Shown: positions 57,785 through 64,000 of the stretch, one piece after another
How the letters are laid out: each line of letters begins with the position of its first letter
Position numbering within the stretch: position 1 is the first letter of the stretch
Assembly: GCF_002283365.1 (NCBI RefSeq)
Contig: NZ_MQWD01000001.1
Location: 2,010,944-2,074,943 of the forward strand
Length of the DNA: 64,000 nucleotides
Source: Rubrivirga marina
GTDB lineage: Bacteria; Bacteroidota; Rhodothermia; Rhodothermales; Rubricoccaceae
Reading direction: 5' to 3'
Made by a program: the position numbers and the translations under genes
The notes under the pieces: model-generated
What the model was told of the DNA's origin: nothing
Seen by the model: only the letters and a program-made list of their open reading frames with translations
Databases searched by the model: none

Positions 57785-60700
57785 CTAGCGGACGACGGTG
57801 AGGGCGCGCGACACGGCCTCGCCGCCGGCCTCGACGCGGACGACGTAGACGCCGGATCGGAGCCGCGACGCGTCGATGGGGAGCGCGCGCGTGCCGGCCG
57901 CCAGCGGGCCGTCGTGGAGGCGCGCGACCTCGCGGCCGAGCGCGTCGTAGAGCACGGCGCGGACGGGGCCGGCGCCGGGCACCGCGACGGTGACGACCGT
58001 GCGGTAGCCGGCCGGGTTCGGCGCGACGGCGACCGCCAGCGCCGTCGGAAGCTCCTCGACGGGGTCGGGCTCGGACGACACCGCGAACGCGTCCGCCGGG
58101 ACGACCCGCTCGCCGCGGCGGTGCCGGAACCGGAGCGGCGCGTCGAAGAGTACCGACCCAAACCCGGACACCGTCGCCTCCTCCTCGTTCGCCCCGCCGG
58201 GGTTGACGACCATCTTCCCGCCGACCGCGACCATCGTGCCCACCCCGAGCGCGTCGAGCTCCGTGGCGCCGGGCTCCGAGTCGGACTCAACGAGGAACGA
58301 CCCGCCCGGCGGCACGATGCGGACGGTCGCCGAGCCAGCGAGGCTTGGGTCCGACTGGGAGACGGCGCGGATCCGGACGGCGTCGCCGTCGGCCGCGCCG
58401 ACGGTCGCCGTGAGCGTGTGCTCCGCGCTCGTACCGATCGAGAACGACGTCGCGCTCGTGATCCAGCCCTGCTCGTCGGTCACGGTCACGTCCACCACGT
58501 CGTCGCCGACGAACGGGCTCTCGAAGGCGAGCGTGACCTCGACATCCTCGCCGTCGCCGGCCTCGACGACGTAGGCCGACGGCGTGACGACGACCCCGCC
58601 CGCCTCGGTGAGCCAGTCGCCGTAGTCGACCGGGCCGAAGACCGAGTCGCCAGCGCCCGGCCCATCGCCGCTCGGCCCGCTCGGGTCGCCCCACCAGTTG
58701 TCGGGGGCGAGGACCCGTGCGCCGCCCTCGCGGCCCCCACCGCTCCCCTCAGCGAGCACCCCGATGACGTTCCCGGCGATGTTGTTGAACCGGAGGAGCA
58801 TCTCGCCGATCGCGTCGATCCGGACGGCCGCGCCCTCGGCCCCGATGAACGTGTTGCGGACGGCCTCGACGCTCCCGCCGGTCTGCTGGACCGCGTCGCC
58901 CGCGCCCCCGTCGCCCTGCCCCTCGAACGTGTTGCCGTCGAGGAGCGCCGTCGACAGGTGAGCGACGAGCCCCTGGGTGTGCCCGAGGATCCGGCTCGTC
59001 AGGAGCTGCAGGCTGTCGAGGGCGGTCACGCGGACGGCGGGGCCCGCGCTCGCCCGCGCCGGCAGGCCACCCGGCCCCCGCTCGCCGAGCAGGCTCCGGG
59101 CGATCCGCGCGAAGCGCCCGCCGTTGAAGAGGAGGCCGCCTCCCACACCGTCAAGTCGGCCGGCCCCGAGGACCGTCAGGCTGTCGAGGCGGACGTCGTC
59201 GGTGTCCATGAACCACCCGCCGTCCGACCCCGGCCCGAGGAGCGCCTGCATCTGGGCCGCCATCGATGATCCGACCGGCGCCTTCCCGACGCCGACCCCG
59301 GATGCCGTGATCTGACGCGAGCCCTGGAACGCCATCCCGCGCCCGCCGACGCCGTGGATCAGGAACGAGCCCAGCGGTCCGCCCGAAAGCTGGCCCAGCG
59401 AGATCAGGACGCTGTTGGCGACGTGGACGCCGTCGGCCTCGGGCGCCGCGACGTCCTCGGGGGAGGCGAGGAGCTTGTCGAACAGGGACCCGATCCGGGC
59501 CGACGGGATCTGGATGCCCTCGGACTGGAGGATCTCGATGCCGTGCCGACCGTTCGGCCCCGCGCTGAGCGCGCGGAGGAGGGCGCCTCGCACCCGGAGC
59601 ATGCAGAACCCGCTGAGCGCGTTCGGCACACGGAGCGTTTCTCCGACGGTCCCGCCCACCGGCCCGCCGAGGATGCCGCTCAGCAGCCGCGTGCCCGACA
59701 GGATGTTGATGACGGACCCGTCGGCGCGACGGAGGCCCTCGGGCGCGGCGAGATCGCGGAAGAGGAATCCGTATCCGCCGTTGCCACCCGAGACGAGTTG
59801 CTGGAGCGGCGAGTCACCTCCGAGGATCGCGTCGCGGACGCCGTCGGCCAGGACGAGGCCGCTGCCGAGGTTGCCGAGGCCGGCCTGCCCGGTCGGCGTC
59901 GTGCCGAGGTGGACGCCGAGCGCGCGGAAGTTCTGGGTGAACGGGCCGGCCGCAAAGATGCCGGCCTGCGGCTGGCCGCCATCGCCACCGTTGTTGGCGA
60001 AGACCGTCGCCAGGCCCTCCAGCCCGACCGTCACGTTCGGCGAGTTGAACACGCGGAGCCCGCCGGCCCGGTTGCGGAGGAGCGCCGCGAGGGGCCCACC
60101 GATCGCGTCGATGTTCTGAGTGATCCCCGCCAGGACGTTCCTCACCTGAACGTCCTCCGACGCCTCGACGTCCATGAACCACCCGCCCGAGCCGACGCCC
60201 TGCACGGGCCCGTCCGCCTCGGAGCCCGAGCCGACCGCCACGCCGAGGCTCTCGACCACGCGGACGAGGCTCTGCCCGATCGACCCGATGTGGGCGGCCG
60301 CGGTCGGCTGCGGGCGGCGGAGGCCGAGCAGCCCGCCCAGGATCCGGACATCCTGCGAGGCCAGGACCTCGAACGCGTGCCGGGCCGCGTCGCTGATGAT
60401 CGGCTTCCGGAACGTAACGCCGCGCGCGCCGAGAAGGCACACGCCGTTCTGTCCATTCGGGAGCGCCTTCGGCGTCCCGAGCGCGTCGAAGAGCCCCGCC
60501 GTTAGGCCCGCCACGTTGATGTTGAGGATCCGGGCCTCGGCGGCCGCCCGTCCTTCGCGCCGGGCCCGGATCCGCGTCGCGTTGGCCGGGTCGCGGACAT
60601 AGAGCCCGTTGAGGAGGTTCGAGACGGAGATCACGCCGAGGTTGATGGCCGAGCGCCGCCGCGTCGACTCCTCGTCACCGATCCGGAGCCCGCTCCCGCC

Positions 60701-62107
60701 CGAGACGTGGATCCCGTCGCCACCGTTGCCGAGCCCCTCGGCGCCCGTGGCGTCGGTCCCGATGAGGAGCCCCTCGAGCACGCCGTTCACCCCGCCCGCG
60801 ACGTGGATGCCGTGCCCGCCGAACCCGGTGATCGCGAGGCCACGAACGGTCACGCTGTTCCCCTCGACCCGGAGCCCGTCGGCCCCGCCCGCGCCCGAGC
60901 CGTCGATGCGGACCGACGGGAGGCCGGCGGTGCCCGGCTGGGTCTCGCCGTCGAGCGTGACGCCGTCGGTGAGCGGCGGCAACGCCGACTCGATGGCGAT
61001 CGTCGGGACCTCGAGGTCGAACGCGATGAGGGCGCCGCCGGCCGCCGTCGCCGTCTGGAGCGCGGCGCGGAGCGTGCACTGCGACCCGGCCTCGCCGGGG
61101 TCGACGTCGCAGAATCCGTCGTCGTCGAGGTCGTCGTCGGGCTCGTCGCCCTCGTCGTTGACGACGAGCTCGGCGCCCGTGACCTCGACGGCGCACTCGG
61201 GCTGGTCCTCCTCGCCACACACCGACTCGGACGCCACGACGTTGCTGTAGTACCTCGGCCAGACGGCCTCGACCGGGGCCTCGATCACGAACCGCCCCGC
61301 CTTGCGCGCGACGAGCGTGTACGGAAGCGAGCCCGTCGATGGCCCACCGACCACGGCCAGCGGCTCCGGCTCCTCGGCGATCTCGACGGCCCCCTCGACC
61401 TCCACGCCCGCCGTGTCGCGGACGACGAGCGGGCCCGCGGCGCGGACGATCTCGGCGTCCACCCGCCACTTGTTGCTGACCTCGACCGTGGCCTCGAACT
61501 CCTCGCCGGCCGCGACCTCCTCGGGAAGCGAGATCGTCGTGGTCAGGGCAGGGTCGAGGGCCGCCGAGACCGAGAGGTAGTACGTCGGACCGTACGACGC
61601 GGCCGCGGCGCGGGTCTGCGCGATGCTCTCTTGCCACTCCTCTTCCGTGGACCCCGGGAACCGCCGCGTGATGTAGAGCAAGCGTGGCGAGATCAGCGTC
61701 CCTGGAGGGGCGTTGATGACCTCGGGGAAGCTGTCGTCCGGGGCGCGGGAGGTGACGCCGCCCCCGCTCCACCCAGACGCGCGTCGTGGACCCGATGAGA
61801 AGTTGGCGACCACGGAGTAGTAGGGCGTTCCCTCGATGTGCGTCCACTGCGCGTAGACGGCAACGAAAAAGGCCTCATCGCCGAGGTTGGTGCCGAACGC
61901 CTCTTGAGACCGGACGGTGAAGTCGACCGCGACGCTGTCCCGCATGTCGGGGTAGCCCCCGCCGAGGCGGGCGGGCGGGGCCGCGGGCGCATCCGTGCCG
62001 ACGACGCAGACCGTGGCCCCGTCGATGTCAGAGGCGCAGGACTGGGCCGCGACGTCGGCGGCGAGGAGGGTGAGGGCGAGGGGCGCAGCGAGGAGCAGAC
62101 GGGGCAT
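57785..62107 (-). CDS. Very large T9SS-secreted right-handed beta-helix protein
   Basis: 1440 residues starting MPRLLLAAPLALTLLAADVA (signal peptide). Residues ~20-190 form an unassigned domain, ~190-300 an Ig-like domain (TISLPEEVAAGEEFEATVEV), and ~330-350 a CSLREA-like motif (DDDGFCDVDPGEAGSQCTLR then AALQTA). A long parallel beta-helix follows, with many turns of the type GIHVAGGVNGVLEGLLIG, DGIHVSGGSGLRIG, GGLRVFNSPNVTVG, DGVHVANSVLISLG (~370-1150). Then come an Ig-like module (~1165-1260) and the type A sorting domain (~1350-1440: VAPNPAGYRTVVTV, LYDALGREVARLHDGPLAAG, ending RALTVVR). It is probably a surface polysaccharide-binding or adhesin-like protein; no lyase residues are assigned. 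Confidence 0.85.
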   Translation of the reverse strand: MPRLLLAAPLALTLLAADVAAQSCASDIDGATVCVVGTDAPAAPPARLGGGYPDMRDSVAVDFTVRSQEAFGTNLGDEAFFVAVYAQWTHIEGTPYYSVVANFSSGPRRASGWSGGGVTSRAPDDSFPEVINAPPGTLISPRLLYITRRFPGSTEEEWQESIAQTRAAAASYGPTYYLSVSAALDPALTTTISLPEEVAAGEEFEATVEVSNKWRVDAEIVRAAGPLVVRDTAGVEVEGAVEIAEEPEPLAVVGGPSTGSLPYTLVARKAGRFVIEAPVEAVWPRYYSNVVASESVCGEEDQPECAVEVTGAELVVNDEGDEPDDDLDDDGFCDVDPGEAGSQCTLRAALQTATAAGGALIAFDLEVPTIAIESALPPLTDGVTLDGETQPGTAGLPSVRIDGSGAGGADGLRVEGNSVTVRGLAITGFGGHGIHVAGGVNGVLEGLLIGTDATGAEGLGNGGDGIHVSGGSGLRIGDEESTRRRSAINLGVISVSNLLNGLYVRDPANATRIRARREGRAAAEARILNINVAGLTAGLFDALGTPKALPNGQNGVCLLGARGVTFRKPIISDAARHAFEVLASQDVRILGGLLGLRRPQPTAAAHIGSIGQSLVRVVESLGVAVGSGSEADGPVQGVGSGGWFMDVEASEDVQVRNVLAGITQNIDAIGGPLAALLRNRAGGLRVFNSPNVTVGLEGLATVFANNGGDGGQPQAGIFAAGPFTQNFRALGVHLGTTPTGQAGLGNLGSGLVLADGVRDAILGGDSPLQQLVSGGNGGYGFLFRDLAAPEGLRRADGSVINILSGTRLLSGILGGPVGGTVGETLRVPNALSGFCMLRVRGALLRALSAGPNGRHGIEILQSEGIQIPSARIGSLFDKLLASPEDVAAPEADGVHVANSVLISLGQLSGGPLGSFLIHGVGGRGMAFQGSRQITASGVGVGKAPVGSSMAAQMQALLGPGSDGGWFMDTDDVRLDSLTVLGAGRLDGVGGGLLFNGGRFARIARSLLGERGPGGLPARASAGPAVRVTALDSLQLLTSRILGHTQGLVAHLSTALLDGNTFEGQGDGGAGDAVQQTGGSVEAVRNTFIGAEGAAVRIDAIGEMLLRFNNIAGNVIGVLAEGSGGGREGGARVLAPDNWWGDPSGPSGDGPGAGDSVFGPVDYGDWLTEAGGVVVTPSAYVVEAGDGEDVEVTLAFESPFVGDDVVDVTVTDEQGWITSATSFSIGTSAEHTLTATVGAADGDAVRIRAVSQSDPSLAGSATVRIVPPGGSFLVESDSEPGATELDALGVGTMVAVGGKMVVNPGGANEEEATVSGFGSVLFDAPLRFRHRRGERVVPADAFAVSSEPDPVEELPTALAVAVAPNPAGYRTVVTVAVPGAGPVRAVLYDALGREVARLHDGPLAAGTRALPIDASRLRSGVYVVRVEAGGEAVSRALTVVR

Positions 62108-62162
62108 GGCACGGCGTGGCTGGGCTCCCACAAGCGGAATCCGGCCCCGAACCGGCTCACCC

Positions 62163-62192
62163 CGCCCACCTCGGGCGCGCCCGAGGCGGGCG
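62163..62192. repeat. GC palindrome family variant (CGCCCACCTCGGG arms)
   Basis: 13-bp arms (62163-62175 and 62180-62192) with one mismatch and CGCG between them, 6 bp after the stop of the LCAT-like gene. Confidence 0.65.
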
Positions 62193-62198
62193 GCCCCG

Positions 62199-64000
62199 TC
62201 AGCGGACGACGGTGAGCGGCCGCGTCGTGACCTCCCCCCCGGCCGCCACGCGGACGATGTACGGTCCGGCGGGGAGGGGCGACGTGTCGAGCGCGAGCGC
62301 GTGCTCCCCGCCCGCCAGCGGGCCGGCGTCGAGCACGCCCACGCGCCGGCCGAGGACGTCGAACAGCTCGACCGTCACGTGGGCCTCCGCCGGCAGGCCC
62401 ACGACGACGGCCGCGCGGGCCCGCGCCGGGTTGGGGGCGACCGCAGAGACCCGGAGCGCCGTCGGGCGGTCGGGCCCGTCCTCCGCGTCCACCCCGCCCG
62501 CGTCGGTCCGGAGCTCGACCGGGACGGGGGCCTCGACCGCGTAGTCCCCGTGACGCAGCGTGAGCTGGAGCGTGGCGGTCGCGAGCGTGTCGGATACGAG
62601 GTCGGCCGCGAGGCGGAGCGTGATCGTCGCCGGCACCGTGCCCGAGGTGGCCGACGTCGTGATCCAGTCGGCCGTCTCGGAGAGCGTCCACGTCCACCCG
62701 TCCGTGCCGACGTCGGGGAGGGCGAGCTCGACCGTGACCGATCCCTCCAGCGTGCCCGCCCGGACGACGGCCGGCTCGGGCGTGGGGACGGCCGGGACGC
62801 CCCCCGTCCCGGTCAGGACCGCGGACGGCGCGACGCTCCGCTCGAAGGCCCCGTCGCCGTCGGCGTCGAGCGACAGGGGCGTGGCCGCGGGCGTCCCGCC
62901 GGCCAACGTCGAGAGCCGGAGCCGGCCGCCGACGTCGAGCGACTGGTCCGCGTAGAGGACGCTCCGCCGCTGCGCGTCGTCGGCGTCGATCTGGAGCCGG
63001 TAGACGCGGGCCTGGACGCCTTCGACGGGCGCCTCGACCGTCAACGTGTAGGCGCCGGTCGTCGGCACCGACACCGTCGCGGACCGCTCGCCGGGCCAGT
63101 AGCCGATCCCGCCGAGCCCATGCTCGACGACGCGGTAGGCCTCGCGGGAGCGCGGCCCGGTGCGCGCCCCGGTCGCGTCCGTCACCTCCACGGTGACCGG
63201 GCCGGAGGCGACGACGTAGAGGGCCTCGGCGCCGGGCGGCGGATCCCCGCCGGCGGCGCGCGTTGCCGGCTCGGGGATCACGAGGTAGCCGGACCGGAGG
63301 ATCGCCTGGATCCGCCCCAGCGCGGACTCGCCCCGCGTGTCTGTGCAGGCGTCGGCGAGGATGCCGGTGTGCGTGCACGGGTAGTACTCGAACGGCTCGA
63401 TCCAGTCCGAGTCCTCGCCCGAGAAGTCGACCCGGCCGACGCTGGCGTGGTGGCCGAGCGTGGCGCTGACGAGGGGGACCGTCGCGTCGCCGGTCCCGAG
63501 GACGGGCTGGAGGTAGGTCCGCCACGTCCGGTGCCGGTCCGTGTCGCCGACCTCGGCGCGGGGCGTCAGGCGCTCGGGGAGGACGAGCTCCGGGACGATC
63601 GTCGAGACCCGCCACCCCGTCGTCGTGGACCCGGCGAGGAGGCCGACCTGCCGGAACACCTGCGGCGGCCCGTCCCAGCCGCGCCAGTCGTCGATGAGGT
63701 CGTGGACCTCGGTCTGCTGCTGGTCGATGAGCCGGCCGTTGCGCCCGAGGCCGAACGCCCGGCCGGCCGCGTCGCGCTTCGGGGCCGCGAGGAAGTCGCG
63801 CGTGGCGCCCCATGAGCGGACGGGCCGGCCGTCGAGGTCCTGGAAGAGGTAGCCGTGCCGGTGCGACGGGCTCGCGGGGGCGGCGGCGTCCCAGAAGGCC
63901 CGGCTCGGCATGAGCCCGTAGATCGCCGGGATGTTGCGGGCCATCGTGATCATCCGGCCCCACTCGACCTCGAACGAGAGCGCCTCCTCGACGTCGAACA
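62199..64000 (-). CDS. T9SS-secreted LCAT/PGAP1-like lipase, N-terminus outside window
   Basis: At least 600 residues; the frame is open to the window edge (FDVEEALSFEVEWGRMITMA), so the N-terminal half with signal peptide and GxSxG is missing. The visible part has ARNIPAIYGLMPSRAFW, the helix after the nucleophile region in LCAT-like hydrolases, then PVLGTGDATVPLVSATLGHHA with the catalytic Asp, and HTGILAD around the probable His. Residues after ~270 are beta modules (VEAPVEGVQARVYRL, LSTLAGGTP), a BACON/Ig-like stretch (WTWTLSETADWITTSATSG) and a type A sorting domain (VAPNPARARAAVVV, LFDVLGRRVGVLDAGPLAGG, ending RPLTVVR). It is likely a secreted esterase or lipase. Confidence 0.78.
   Translation of the reverse strand, partial: FDVEEALSFEVEWGRMITMARNIPAIYGLMPSRAFWDAAAPASPSHRHGYLFQDLDGRPVRSWGATRDFLAAPKRDAAGRAFGLGRNGRLIDQQQTEVHDLIDDWRGWDGPPQVFRQVGLLAGSTTTGWRVSTIVPELVLPERLTPRAEVGDTDRHRTWRTYLQPVLGTGDATVPLVSATLGHHASVGRVDFSGEDSDWIEPFEYYPCTHTGILADACTDTRGESALGRIQAILRSGYLVIPEPATRAAGGDPPPGAEALYVVASGPVTVEVTDATGARTGPRSREAYRVVEHGLGGIGYWPGERSATVSVPTTGAYTLTVEAPVEGVQARVYRLQIDADDAQRRSVLYADQSLDVGGRLRLSTLAGGTPAATPLSLDADGDGAFERSVAPSAVLTGTGGVPAVPTPEPAVVRAGTLEGSVTVELALPDVGTDGWTWTLSETADWITTSATSGTVPATITLRLAADLVSDTLATATLQLTLRHGDYAVEAPVPVELRTDAGGVDAEDGPDRPTALRVSAVAPNPARARAAVVVGLPAEAHVTVELFDVLGRRVGVLDAGPLAGGEHALALDTSPLPAGPYIVRVAAGGEVTTRPLTVVR

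Overview
The window is very GC-rich, gene-dense bacterial chromosome. Several features point to the Bacteroidota/Rhodothermota side of the tree, most like the GC-rich marine Rhodothermota (Rubricoccus/Rubrivirga type). Four intact secreted proteins end in type IX secretion (T9SS) C-terminal sorting domains, there is a PorQ-like T9SS protein, and a sigma-54 activator sits next to lptE. Starts are usually preceded by C-rich leaders without a Shine-Dalgarno sequence, and a TAnCTT box recurs upstream of genes. The genus is an inference; no rRNA is present. The only RNA gene seen is a tRNA-Gln(CUG).

Layout. 1-2.2 kb: 3' part of a TonB-dependent receptor. 2.2-16.5 kb: mixed metabolism (GH1 glucosidase, SDR, acetyltransferase-like, isochorismatase-like, epoxide-hydrolase-like and CocE-like hydrolases, serine hydrolase), rarA and a 7TM histidine kinase. 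16.5-23.2 kb: a DUF4126 remnant, an APC permease fused to EIIA-like and RCK_C-like domains, two convergent T9SS cargo genes and a lipoprotein. 23.3-28.5 kb: a large FAD/4Fe-4S oxidase and a secreted glycoside-hydrolase-like protein. 28.5-31.7 kb: a DUF433/DUF5615 toxin-antitoxin pair with non-ATG starts, a GroES-like protein, LemA/TPM genes and a TPR protein. 31.7-36.3 kb: LysM/RlpA, fasciclin, CPBP protease, DUF779, a decayed T9SS cargo gene, tRNA-Gln and PlsC. 36.3-41.3 kb: ribD, an SdhA/FrdA-like flavoprotein and ribE, then a 500-bp region with a near-consensus sigma-54 promoter, a tiny ORF and a strong terminator. 41.3-48.4 kb: miaB, a 2Fe-2S ferredoxin, cutC, an SMP-30-like gene, and the sigma-54 activator/lptE/glycosyltransferase cluster. 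48.5-52.8 kb: hydrolase, M23 peptidase, a tyrosine-recombinase homologue lacking its catalytic residues, DUF2164 and twin lipoproteins. 52.9-64 kb: porQ-like, secA, and two large T9SS cargo genes, the last cut by the window end.

The most pervasive unexplained signal is a 20-24 bp GC-rich palindrome (core CCGCCTCGGCGCCGAGGCGG). About fourteen close copies and several decayed ones lie mostly within 40 bp of stop codons, in either orientation of the neighbours. At least twice it has been taken into a reading frame as an (A)RLGxEA peptide. It looks like a genome-wide family of 3'-end hairpins. Other leads are the sigma-54 mini-unit at 40.9-41.2 kb, the catalytically dead recombinase, and three short inverted repeats that look like operators upstream of individual genes.
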